Part shown: positions 13,563 to 20,351 of the stretch, piece after piece | How positions within the stretch are numbered: the stretch's first letter is position 1 | How the letters are laid out: the number at the start of each line of letters is the position of its first letter | Source: a virus | IMG/VR virus record: IMGVR_UViG_3300027987_000195 | Location: 1 to 22,378 of that record | DNA: 22,378 nucleotides | Reading direction: 5' to 3' (one strand) | The notes under the pieces: model-generated | What the model was told of the DNA's origin: nothing | Databases searched by the model: none | What the model saw: the letters and a program-made list of their open reading frames with translations, nothing else | Program-made: the position numbers and the translations under genes

Positions 13563-13765
13563 AGCAGCTCCTAGCATGCTGGGGGTCGTACTCTGGTGGC
13601 CACCGAGCTCGCATGGAAGCAGTTGGTGACGTCTGCTTTTCTGGTGCGTCAACAATTGTGTGCGACTGCGCCGCATCCGACAAGTTCGTCGAACTAGCTG
13701 GTGACGCAGCCGTTGACGTGTGGCTCTGCAACCGCTGGATAGCAGTGCTGGGGAGGCGGTTGTGA
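13559..13765 (+). CDS. Small Cys-rich hypothetical protein (68 aa)
   Basis: GTG 13559 and the stop both overlap neighbours. Contains five Cys, among them VCDCAAS, and ends WLCNRWIAVLGRRL. That end is closely similar at DNA and protein level to LCDRWIAAGARV in the next gene (CTCTGC..CGCTGGAT.GC..GCTGGGG), so the two may be diverged copies of a shared segment. No domain recognised. Coupled to neighbours in the rightward operon. Confidence 0.6.
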   Translation: MKQLLACWGSYSGGHRARMEAVGDVCFSGASTIVCDCAASDKFVELAGDAAVDVWLCNRWIAVLGRRL

Positions 13766-14142
13766 GCCGCCTGCCATCCACAGCGTCCGTGTGGCGCGTC
13801 ATCGCATACCCGTGGCATGTGGTGATGTTCCACATCCGCTCACGTTACCCAGACATCGAGTGCGACGCTCTATGGAGAGACAGAACGCGACAGTGTGATG
13901 CGCTCGCAGGAAACTACCTCTGCGATCGCTGGATCGCTGCTGGGGCTAGGGTGCGGTTTCTTGAGGCCAGGATGCTGATTGCTAGCAGCCAGTACAGCGG
14001 AGAGGTTGTCGACACACAATACGACGAGGAGACGCAGGCAGACTTCGAAGAGATGGGTGCTTCGTCGTGTCATGACGAGCTAGGGACCTACTACTGGGGC
14101 GATGGGTGGATGGTCTTCATGGAGGCATCGTGGTTGCCATGA
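13762..14142 (+). CDS. Hypothetical protein with segment shared with previous gene (126 aa)
   Basis: Start GTG 13762 overlaps the previous stop and has GGGAGG five bases upstream. The N-terminal half is Trp/His/Arg-rich (SVWRVIAYPWHVVMFHIRSR), the middle carries YLCDRWIAAGARV, which also occurs in the preceding gene, and the C-terminal half is acidic with aromatic residues (TYYWGDGWMVFMEASWLP). No membrane segment or motif. Stop overlaps the HNH gene start as ATGA. Function unknown. Confidence 0.65.
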   Translation: MSRLPSTASVWRVIAYPWHVVMFHIRSRYPDIECDALWRDRTRQCDALAGNYLCDRWIAAGARVRFLEARMLIASSQYSGEVVDTQYDEETQADFEEMGASSCHDELGTYYWGDGWMVFMEASWLP

Positions 14143-14483
14143 CCATCCGCCCCGAGAACCGCGACCGGTACCCACGGGACTGGCCAGCTATCAGTTTGCG
14201 TCTCCGCACTGAGCGTGCCCGCGGGCGCTGCGAGTGCGACGGCCGCTGTGGCCACGACCACGGCGGAAGGTGCAACGCACGGAACCACCAGCCGCACCCA
14301 GTCACCGGCTCAATCGTGGTGCTGACCGTTGCCCATCTCGATCACACGCCGGAGCACTGCGACGAGGAGAACCTGCTGGCTATGTGCCAGCGCTGCCACT
14401 TTGCCTACGACAAGACGGAGCACGCCGAGACTCGGAGGCGCACGAAGGACCGTGAGGTTGGACAGGGGAGGCTGTGGCTGTGA
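14139..14483 (+). CDS. HNH endonuclease (phage family, 114 aa)
   Basis: Metal-dependent nuclease. After IRPENRDRYPRDWPAISLRL comes a Cys knuckle (CECDGRCGHDHGGRC), then the beta-beta-alpha core VAHLDHTPEHCDEENLLAMC followed by CHFAYD, with catalytic His in the AHLDH segment and the Asn-Leu of the motif; a CxxC (MCQRC) holds structural zinc. ATG 14139 overlaps the preceding stop as ATGA. Phage HNH proteins can be homing, packaging or defence nucleases; here it sits far from the terminase and next to methyltransferases, so a DNA-modification link is more likely than packaging. Confidence 0.82.
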   Translation: MTIRPENRDRYPRDWPAISLRLRTERARGRCECDGRCGHDHGGRCNARNHQPHPVTGSIVVLTVAHLDHTPEHCDEENLLAMCQRCHFAYDKTEHAETRRRTKDREVGQGRLWL

Positions 14484-15244
14484 CGTCGCTAGAGTACTCC
14501 GGCGACACGTCGCCACACCCTCGAGGAGACACGTCGCCGTCGGCTCGAGCTCATACCGACAAGTCGCTTCGGTACCGAGGAGACGTGTCGCCTGCTCCAG
14601 GTGGCCGCGACTGCCTGTGGTGTCGGCAATCCCTCGAGGTAGCGGACAGTCGTGCCCGGTACTGCTCGCGCAAATGTCGGCAGGCTGCGTTCCGGTCCAG
14701 ACGACTATCCGTCGCCAAGGCCCTGAGCGACAGAACAATGAGGCTGGGTTATGGCGATCCCCCATACCCTGGTCTGGCCTACCGCTACTATCGCAACGAG
14801 CCTACCTACGCCGGAGAGGTGGACCACGTCCGTCTGCTAGAGCAGCTCGTCACGTATGACGGGTGGGCTCTCTCAACGTCGCGAAAGGCCTTGCGCTACG
14901 TTCTATCACTCGTTCCGTGTTGGATAGACGTGAGAATCTGCCCATGGGTGAAGACCCACAACAGGGCCATCGCCAACGGACCCAGCAACATCCACGAGTA
15001 CGTGATCGTCAAACCAGCACGATTGCTCAAGCCTGGGCCCCCCGACGCTCTAGTGGCGGCAGTGGCTCGTGGGGGTGACTCACAGCTTGTCGGCCGCAAG
15101 CCGATTCGATTCGTGGCCTGGCTCTTCGAACTACTTGGCGCGGCGCCGAGCGACGAGTTCCACGACCTATTCCCCGGGTCGGGAATCGTTGGGAGGTGCT
15201 GGGAGGAGTTCTGTCGTTCAGGACGCGTTGAGGTGGCACGATGA
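14480..15244 (+). CDS. DNA methyltransferase-like protein with N-terminal zinc ribbon (254 aa)
   Basis: Likely SAM-dependent adenine methyltransferase. The N-terminal 40 residues hold repeats of GDTSP type. Next is a Cys cluster (Cys45, Cys48, Cys62, Cys66: CLWC...YCSRKC) typical of a zinc ribbon. DPPY at 93-96 is the catalytic motif IV, and FHDLFPGSGIVGRCW near the C-terminus is motif I, giving the beta-class order (IV before I). GTG 14480 overlaps the HNH stop; GGGGAGG lies nine bases upstream. Motif I is somewhat degenerate. A second methyltransferase follows two genes on; the pair may protect phage DNA from host restriction. Confidence 0.75.
   Translation: MTSLEYSGDTSPHPRGDTSPSARAHTDKSLRYRGDVSPAPGGRDCLWCRQSLEVADSRARYCSRKCRQAAFRSRRLSVAKALSDRTMRLGYGDPPYPGLAYRYYRNEPTYAGEVDHVRLLEQLVTYDGWALSTSRKALRYVLSLVPCWIDVRICPWVKTHNRAIANGPSNIHEYVIVKPARLLKPGPPDALVAAVARGGDSQLVGRKPIRFVAWLFELLGAAPSDEFHDLFPGSGIVGRCWEEFCRSGRVEVAR
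14501..14592 (+). repeat. Four imperfect 14-bp repeats at methyltransferase 5' end
   Basis: Copies start at 14501, 14525, 14555 and 14579 (spacing 24, 30, 24): GGCGACACGTCGCC, GGAGACACGTCGCC, ACCGACAAGTCGCT and GGAGACGTGTCGCC. Each is nearly palindromic and encodes GDTSP, GDTSP, TDKSL or GDVSP. They could be a peptide repeat, a protein-binding array, or both. Confidence 0.6.
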
Positions 15245-15429
15245 CCACCTGCTTCAAGTGGACGCCATTGAGCCCCAGTGAGTTACAGCAAGCGCTTGTC
15301 CGCGTGTTCAGCATCTGCGCCAAGCATCAGACGGAAAGCGGATGGCGTGCCCAACGCCTCCTCCTCCACTGGTGGATGCGGGGAATCCAACGGCAACTCC
15401 ACGCTCAGTACCATCAGGGGGTGGTGTGA
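15241..15429 (+). CDS. Small hypothetical protein between methyltransferases (62 aa)
   Basis: ATG 15241 overlaps the previous stop as ATGA and its TGA overlaps the next GTG. It begins MTTCFKWTPLSPSELQQALV and continues as a basic amphipathic helix with aromatic residues (LLLHWWMRGIQRQLHAQYH). No motif recognised. Being locked between two methyltransferases by overlapping codons, it is probably made together with them. Function unknown. Confidence 0.65.
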   Translation: MTTCFKWTPLSPSELQQALVRVFSICAKHQTESGWRAQRLLLHWWMRGIQRQLHAQYHQGVV

Positions 15430-16145
15430 CCTGCTACCAGCTCTCCCAGCTCGACTGCATCGAGTGGCTTCGCTCGCTCCCTAGCGAGTCGGTGGATCTC
15501 GTCATCACCGACCCAGCCTATGAGTCTTTGGAGAAGCACCGCTCGAAGGGAACAACCACGAGGCTGAAGGGGTCGTGGTTCGATATCTTCCCGAACAGCA
15601 GATTCCATGCCCTGTTCCGTGAGCTGTTCCGTGTGCTCAAGCGGGACGCACACTGCTATGTATTCTGTGACTCGGAAACGATGTTCGTCGCCAAACCAAT
15701 CACGGAGGCGGCCGGGTTCCGGTTCTGGAAGCCATTGGTGTGGGACAAGGTCTCGATCGGAATGGGGTACCACTACCGAGCCAGCTGCGAGTTCATTCTG
15801 TTTCTAGAGAAGGGCAAGCGGAAGCTGAACGACCTCGGGGTCCGTGACGTCATCACCTCGAAAGCGATTCGTGGAGGATATCCAACGGAGAAACCTGTGG
15901 CCGTTTCCGAAGTGCTAGTCCTTCAGAGCTCGGTAGTAGGGGAGCTGGTGGTTGACCCATTCATGGGTTCTGGCTCGGTAGGCGAGGCGGCACTACGGGG
16001 GGCCAGGAGCTTTGCTGGTTGCGACGTGGGGGACGCAGCACACGCAGCAACAAGAGCGCGGTTGGCGGGATACGTAGAAGGCAACCCGTTCGTGATGCGA
16101 TCGGGACAACGCGGATTGTTCGAGGTGAACCATGGAATACGTTGA
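15426..16145 (+). CDS. DNA methyltransferase, beta-class (N6-adenine or N4-cytosine), 239 aa
   Basis: Site-specific DNA methylase. VDLVITDPAYESL at 23-35 is the catalytic DPxY motif IV; ELVVDPFMGSGSVGEAAL near the C-terminus is the SAM-binding motif I with FxGxG; EKPVAVSEVLV before it is motif X. KPLVWDKVSIGMGYHYR lies between. This order defines the beta class of DNA methylases. GTG 15426 overlaps the preceding stop; starts further upstream would add a Pro/Thr-rich stretch. No restriction gene partner is visible, so it is an orphan. Recognition site unknown; CTCGAG enrichment in the window is one possible lead. Confidence 0.87.
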   Translation: MTCYQLSQLDCIEWLRSLPSESVDLVITDPAYESLEKHRSKGTTTRLKGSWFDIFPNSRFHALFRELFRVLKRDAHCYVFCDSETMFVAKPITEAAGFRFWKPLVWDKVSIGMGYHYRASCEFILFLEKGKRKLNDLGVRDVITSKAIRGGYPTEKPVAVSEVLVLQSSVVGELVVDPFMGSGSVGEAALRGARSFAGCDVGDAAHAATRARLAGYVEGNPFVMRSGQRGLFEVNHGIR

Positions 16146-16764
16146 AACAGAGGGTCTAAAGGCAATCAAGGCTGAGCTCGTGGCGCTGCTGGCATTCGTA
16201 GGTGTTGGCAAGCTGCACTGTGTTGAGGTGGCGGTGCACGGGTCGTCGCTGGACGTGCGAGCCAGTGACGGTCACTCGCGACTGAGTCACAAGGGAGACG
16301 CGACAGACGGTTCTGGTGGACAGTCCACCGCCCAGCTCGAGTGGACAATAGGGGGGAAGTCAATCCAGGCAATCACCAAGGTTATGGGTCCTGGGGACGA
16401 GGTGCTGTTCAGGGTGTCAGAGGCGGGGCGTATGGGCCGCGCAATCGTGCGCGACATCGAAAGCGGAGAGTCATCAGCGACACTCGAGATAGCCAATGAC
16501 GTGTCCCCCAAGCTCTCGATGCGTCTCGAGTCGACGAATGGTATTAGTGTTGATGCCGGTTCGTGCGCGTCAATGATCGTGGCCCCAATGTTGCTGGCCA
16601 GGCTCGCAAAGGTAGCCAAGGCAGCTGGATCCAGCTGGTGCAAGCAACGCCACCCACTGATCCCAACCGATCCCATCCGTTACGAATTCGCTGGGCTGGA
16701 CGAGCTTCACGCTGGCGGGTTATCCCGCTGGACCGCCCTAATCATGCCGGCCGGGGAAGACTGA
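16132..16764 (+). CDS. Sliding-clamp-like protein (DnaN-related fold), 210 aa
   Basis: Resembles a shortened bacterial beta clamp. The segment VEVAVHGSSLDVRASDGHSR parallels the clamp block L-x-L-x-A-T-D-G-H-R; IGGKSIQAITKVMGPGDEVLF resembles the following helix and strand; a later APMLLARLAKVAKAAG matches the clamp helix; and the end SRWTALIMPA is like the clamp C-terminus (V-V-M-P-M). At 210 residues it would hold about two of three clamp domains. It overlaps the methyltransferase by 14 bases, has GAGGT five bases upstream of ATG 16132, and lies in the replication operon. The call is from pattern, not strong identity. Confidence 0.55.
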   Translation: MEYVETEGLKAIKAELVALLAFVGVGKLHCVEVAVHGSSLDVRASDGHSRLSHKGDATDGSGGQSTAQLEWTIGGKSIQAITKVMGPGDEVLFRVSEAGRMGRAIVRDIESGESSATLEIANDVSPKLSMRLESTNGISVDAGSCASMIVAPMLLARLAKVAKAAGSSWCKQRHPLIPTDPIRYEFAGLDELHAGGLSRWTALIMPAGED

Positions 16765-17459
16765 TGTCCTTCCCTTGCAGGTGTGACTCACTCTCGGAGG
16801 TGCGTGGAGTCATCCTCCAGAGGCTGGCACACCATGAGCAGGCCCAGAGGGAGCCTCATCCACTGCAGGCCGGTAGGAGACTGCCCATCAGGACCGAGCC
16901 AACTGGGATCCTGGTTGCCACGTTCGTCCTGGCGCTCGATGTAGTTAAGCCGAGGAACAGGGTGCGCAAGGAGGCTGCTTGGATGGCCAAGGCGGACCGA
17001 GACAGGCTCTACCAGGCCATGCGGGGCCAGATGCTGCTCCCAATCAACTGGAGGGCCAACGCTCTCCACACCCCTCTACCAGGACGCCCGTTCGTTGCCT
17101 GCATCCGCTACTCGAGCACTGAACCAGACTCGACTGCGAGTTGGGGCAAGGTGGCCGTGGACTGCTTGCAACCGGGTGGGATACGGCACCTCAAGCAGAC
17201 GAAGCGCCACCCCCAATACAACCGGATGCACACCATCGATAGGGTGATCCGCTACTCCGGGCTGGGGATCATCGAGACGGACTCACCCAAGCATTGCGAC
17301 GTTGTGGAGTGGTGGGAACCGGCGCGTAGGGGGGATGGGTTCAACGTCATCGAGGTTTGGACTGGAGACTCACATGGTCAACGAACGCTCAATCTTGGAG
17401 ACAATCAAGCGGCTGCGCCCACGTGTGGCTCACCTGAGCAGGGCCAAGATTCTGGCTGA
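16764..17459 (+). CDS. RusA-like Holliday junction resolvase candidate (231 aa)
   Basis: ATG 16764 overlaps the clamp-like stop as TGATG. After a 45-residue N-terminus the sequence follows RusA order: LALDVVKPRNRVRK (the P-x-N-R strand), Trp/Lys-rich helix, RYSSTEPDSTASWGKVAVDC (where RusA has the D-x-D-N-x-x-K-x-x-D block), then SGLGIIETDSPKHC (RusA G-x-I-x-D-D-x) and VVEWWEPA. The acidic residues are not all at the usual places, so activity is uncertain. The last 27 codons overlap the next gene and look less conserved. Resolves branched DNA before packaging, if active. Confidence 0.6.
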   Translation: MSFPCRCDSLSEVRGVILQRLAHHEQAQREPHPLQAGRRLPIRTEPTGILVATFVLALDVVKPRNRVRKEAAWMAKADRDRLYQAMRGQMLLPINWRANALHTPLPGRPFVACIRYSSTEPDSTASWGKVAVDCLQPGGIRHLKQTKRHPQYNRMHTIDRVIRYSGLGIIETDSPKHCDVVEWWEPARRGDGFNVIEVWTGDSHGQRTLNLGDNQAAAPTCGSPEQGQDSG

Positions 17460-17637
17460 ACACAGGGGACTCACGCACCGGTCCCTGTCTCGACTGCTCG
17501 GTGACCTTCGACTGCAGGGACTAGTGCACTTCACGGTCTACGGAGTGAGTGGGTGGGCGCCTACTTCGTGGTGCTACAGGCGCAATCCAGATACTGGACG
17601 TTACTGCTGGTTCAACGAACACGGGAGGCCGGCATGA
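17374..17637 (+). CDS. Small winged-helix-like protein (87 aa)
   Basis: ATG 17374 with GGAG six bases upstream. The sequence ILETIKRLRPRVAHLSRAKI followed by GLTHRSLSRLLGDLRLQGLV is a winged-helix pattern, where the second helix pair reads like a recognition helix, then a wing (HFTVYGVSG) and a Trp/Tyr/Arg-rich end. Overlaps the RusA-like gene by 86 bases and the initiator gene by four (ATGA). Located directly before the replication initiator, so it may assist origin binding or regulate the operon. No exact family assigned. Confidence 0.65.
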   Translation: MVNERSILETIKRLRPRVAHLSRAKILAEHRGLTHRSLSRLLGDLRLQGLVHFTVYGVSGWAPTSWCYRRNPDTGRYCWFNEHGRPA

Positions 17638-18518
17638 GTCGAATTCGCAGCATCAAGCCAGAGTGGCTCGAGGACGAGCTGCTTGCCCTTGCCTCGTCCG
17701 ATGCCAGGGTCCTATCGATCGCTCTCATCCTGTTGGCAGACGACTATGGGAACGGTCGAGCCAACAGGGTGATGCTGGCGGGCCAGGTGTTTCCCGGGAA
17801 AGTTCTCGAGACTCTCGCGAATGCTCTCGACGAGCTCGTGGACATCAAATTCGTGGTGCTCTACGAGGTTGATGGGCAACATTACTTCCACCTTCGGAAC
17901 TGGAACAAGCACCAGAAGGTCGACAAGCCGGGTAAGCCTAAAGTACCAGAGTATTCCACTAGTTGCAGTGCATCCGAGAATGTTAGCGACACTCTCGAGA
18001 ATATTCTCGAGACTTCCGAGAATCCTCGCGCCTCGCGCGGGTCCCGGTCCCGGTCCATTCCAGATCCCATCCAGGGGGGTGCAGGGGGGGGAGACGGGAA
18101 GGTCCCATGTCCTCCCGACCTGACCCTCACGGCTGACCAGTGTGGAGCCCTCGAGTCGTCGATGGTCCCAGGATGGGCGATCGATGTCATCACCACCGAC
18201 TTCGTGGCTACCGCCATCGCTGACCCGTCTGACCGTCGCCAGGTGGTCCATTGGCGCAAGTGCCTCGCGAAGGCCATCAGCGGCCGCTGGCATGACCCAG
18301 GACGACGTCCAAAGCGTCCTGCCGACGAAGTGTCAGAGGCCCAGACGGAACGCGCTAGAGCCGAGCATGAGGCTGCCATGGAGGCGGACCGGGTGAAGCG
18401 CCGCAACGCCGTGATAGCGCGTGGTAAGGCCAACGGTGTCACGGTTCCACCACGACCGCCGAGAGGCCCAGCGCAACGGTCGGCAATCCTCGCAATGGCT
18501 GGTGGGGACAAGCCATGA
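17634..18518 (+). CDS. Replication initiator / replisome organiser, DnaD-like N-terminus (294 aa)
   Basis: Likely binds the phage origin and recruits DnaB. The N-terminal 100 residues match the phage replisome organiser domain: RIRSIKPEWLEDELLALASS, then ARVLSIALILLADDYGNGRA, VFPGKVLETLANALDELVDI and HFHLRNWNKHQKVDKPGKPK-like sequence. A low-complexity linker (Ser/Arg/Gly/Pro) with repeats follows, then a second helical domain (WAIDVITTDFVATAIADPSD) and a charged coiled C-terminus (EAQTERARAEHEAAMEADR). ATG 17634 overlaps the previous stop as ATGA. The linker DNA at 17976-18091 holds a palindrome and repeats, as the lambda origin lies inside gene O. Confidence 0.82.
   Translation: MSRIRSIKPEWLEDELLALASSDARVLSIALILLADDYGNGRANRVMLAGQVFPGKVLETLANALDELVDIKFVVLYEVDGQHYFHLRNWNKHQKVDKPGKPKVPEYSTSCSASENVSDTLENILETSENPRASRGSRSRSIPDPIQGGAGGGDGKVPCPPDLTLTADQCGALESSMVPGWAIDVITTDFVATAIADPSDRRQVVHWRKCLAKAISGRWHDPGRRPKRPADEVSEAQTERARAEHEAAMEADRVKRRNAVIARGKANGVTVPPRPPRGPAQRSAILAMAGGDKP
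17976..18091 (+). other. Candidate replication origin inside initiator gene
   Basis: GAGAAT occurs at 17976, 17997 and 18018. Around the second copy is a perfect 20-bp palindrome with an AT centre, TCTCGAGAATATTCTCGAGA (17993-18012). TTCTCGAGACT at 18004-18014 repeats 17803-17813. Short CCTCGCG and TCCCGG repeats and two G-runs (six G at 18074-18079, eight at 18084-18091) follow. The cluster codes only for the flexible linker of the initiator. Confidence 0.5.
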
Positions 18519-18703
18519 CTTCGTTCCGCTATTCGCTCGATGGCGGAGAAACCTGGAGTGATCCAGTCGCGACATCAAAGCCGTTCACAATTCCTGGCAC
18601 TGCGGTCCAGATCGAATTCACCAAGGCAACTCCAAACATCGACAAGCCGATCGATTCAATCACCGTGAATTTGGGCTCGGTGGCACTGCGTAGGGCCAAG
18701 TGA
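18515..18703 (+). CDS. Small protein with Asp-box motif (62 aa)
   Basis: ATG 18515 overlaps the initiator stop and the TGA overlaps the helicase GTG, so it is translated between the two replication proteins. YSLDGGETWSDPV matches the Asp-box pattern S-x-D-x-G-x-T-W found in beta-propellers, but at 62 residues it can only be a single beta-rich unit. The rest is strand-like (TIPGTAVQIEFTKA, IDSITVNLGSVALRR). It may be a small initiator-helicase adaptor or simply a passenger. GC is lower than in its neighbours, judging by eye. Confidence 0.62.
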   Translation: MTSFRYSLDGGETWSDPVATSKPFTIPGTAVQIEFTKATPNIDKPIDSITVNLGSVALRRAK

Positions 18704-20070
18704 ACCAACCACCACCGCATAGCCTCGACATCGAGGCGGCAGTCCTATCGGCGTGCCTGCTGGACTCAGGACTACTAGACGAGCTCCGAGATGTGGTACA
18801 GCCTGCTGACTTCTACGCGTACGAGAACCGGACCGTGTGGGAGGCTGCCTGCTCTCTGGTGGACGGTTCCAGGCCAGTGGACGCCGTCACCGTAGCGGCT
18901 GAGCTGCGGGACCGCGGCAAGCTAGAGCAGGTGGGCGGCGTGCCGTACATCGCTCAGATCATCGATGCAACGCCAGCAATCCACAACGTCCATGAGCACG
19001 CCAGGACCGTGGCTGAGCTCGCGCAACGCAGGCGGGTGATTGACGTTGCGAAGCGTGTGGCGGTCGAGGGCTATGGGGACGTAGGGGACGCTGGAAAGTG
19101 GTTCGAGGAAGTGGAGTCGGCCATCTTCGCAGCCACCACGAACGGCCGTGAAGCGTCCGAGTCGTCCCTCCTGCGGGAGCTGGCGACGGACCAGATCCAA
19201 GCACTCAGTGCCAAGTTTGACTCTGGTGACGCGGTCGAGTTTGCTACCATCTCATGGCTCACATTGCGTCAGAAGCTGTGTGGGGGATGGCGCCGTGGGA
19301 AGTTCCACGTCATGGCAGGACGCCCTGGGATGGGCAAGACGGCGGCCGCGCTGAGGTGTGCTGCCGCAGCTGCCAAGGCTGGTGAGGGCGTGGTCGTGAT
19401 CTCGCTGGAGATGACTCGAGACGAGCTCACGCAACGCCTGCTGGCGAGCGAGGCCAACGTGAGCCTGAGTGCCATCATGAGCGGCAGTCTCCGTGATGAC
19501 GACTGGAGTAGCGTTACGTCTGCTGCCACTGACCTATCGGCGTGGCCTATGTCCCTCACGTACTGTCCGGGCGCCAAGGTGTCCAAGCTGCGCTCGGTGA
19601 TCCGTCGTGAGATGGCCAGGCTACGTCGCGTCTATGGGGTGGAGACGACGCTCGTGGTGGTCGACTACCTCCAACTCGTGAACGGGGAGCGACGCAAGGG
19701 AGACTCGAGGGAGTCCGAGGTGAGTGACATCTGCCGGCACCTCACGGCACTGGCAGGGGAGTTGGATGTGGCCATGGTGTGCCTCAGTCAACTCAACCGC
19801 GACCTGGAGAAACGCCAAGACAAGCGCCCACAACTGAGCGACCTGAGGGAGTCTGGTGCCATCGAGCAGGATGCCTACTCGGTCTCGTTCCTGTACCGAG
19901 ACGAGTACTACCACAAGGGGACCAGCGAGCCCGGGATTGTGGAGTGGATACTGGCTAAGCACCGCAACGGGTCACTGGGGACCGTGCGGATGCGATGGGA
20001 TGGCTCGTGCGTGCGTCTCGATGACGTGAGCACACAGGCGACGGAATACGACGACTGGTTTGGAGGTTGA
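18700..20070 (+). CDS. dnaB: Replicative DNA helicase, DnaB family
   Basis: Hexameric 5'-3' helicase for phage replication. N-terminal domain with SLDIEAAVLSACLLDSGLL and DFYAYENRTVWEA (residues 8-50), linker helix near 140-170, then the RecA-like motor: Walker A AGRPGMGKTA at 206-215, ISLEMTRDELTQRLLA at 234-249, Walker B LVVVDYLQL at 318-326, SQLNRDLEKR and DLRESGAIEQDA at 381-392, and KHRNG at 420-424 with the arginine finger region. All five DnaB motifs are present and length 456 is normal. Start GTG 18700 overlaps the previous stop. No intein seen. Phage carries its own helicase and does not depend only on the host one. Confidence 0.95.
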   Translation: MNQPPPHSLDIEAAVLSACLLDSGLLDELRDVVQPADFYAYENRTVWEAACSLVDGSRPVDAVTVAAELRDRGKLEQVGGVPYIAQIIDATPAIHNVHEHARTVAELAQRRRVIDVAKRVAVEGYGDVGDAGKWFEEVESAIFAATTNGREASESSLLRELATDQIQALSAKFDSGDAVEFATISWLTLRQKLCGGWRRGKFHVMAGRPGMGKTAAALRCAAAAAKAGEGVVVISLEMTRDELTQRLLASEANVSLSAIMSGSLRDDDWSSVTSAATDLSAWPMSLTYCPGAKVSKLRSVIRREMARLRRVYGVETTLVVVDYLQLVNGERRKGDSRESEVSDICRHLTALAGELDVAMVCLSQLNRDLEKRQDKRPQLSDLRESGAIEQDAYSVSFLYRDEYYHKGTSEPGIVEWILAKHRNGSLGTVRMRWDGSCVRLDDVSTQATEYDDWFGG

Positions 20071-20072
20071 GA

Positions 20073-20351
20073 ATGGCTCACGATACAGCAGATCTGGATG
20101 TACTGGACGAAGCCAAGCACATACTGTCAAAGCGGGCCGTGTCCCATGGAGGATCGAGTGCCGTGCACCAACGCGCAGCTGAGTTCTGGTCAGCAATCCT
20201 CGGAACTAGTGTGTCAGCCCATCAGGTCCAGCTTTGCATGATCGCGCTCAAGCTGGCTCGTGCTGTGGAGCGTCCAGGGAACCGTGACCACTACGTGGAC
20301 ATCGCTGGCTATGCCCAGTTGGCGTGGAGAGAGGTGGACAGTATGACTTAG
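20073..20351 (+). CDS. DUF6378-like phage protein (92 aa)
   Basis: Small helical protein frequent in phage replication regions. LDEAKHILSKRAVSHGGSSA, then AAEFWSAILG, HQVQLCMIALKLAR and HYVDIAGYAQLAWRE give the family pattern I associate with DUF6378, which some relate to MazG-like folds; the Asp-Ile-Ala-Gly-Tyr-Ala end is the most typical part. ATG 20073 is preceded by GGAGG at the right distance; TTG 20067 overlaps the helicase stop but is less likely. It ends tail-to-tail with a four-base overlap against the next gene. Last gene of the rightward operon; function unknown. Confidence 0.72.
   Translation: MAHDTADLDVLDEAKHILSKRAVSHGGSSAVHQRAAEFWSAILGTSVSAHQVQLCMIALKLARAVERPGNRDHYVDIAGYAQLAWREVDSMT

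Noticed and set aside
14329-14859. Alternative plus-strand frame across HNH and methyltransferase genes
   Set aside because: Arg-rich out-of-frame reading; the other frame has zinc ribbon, DPPY and coupled start.
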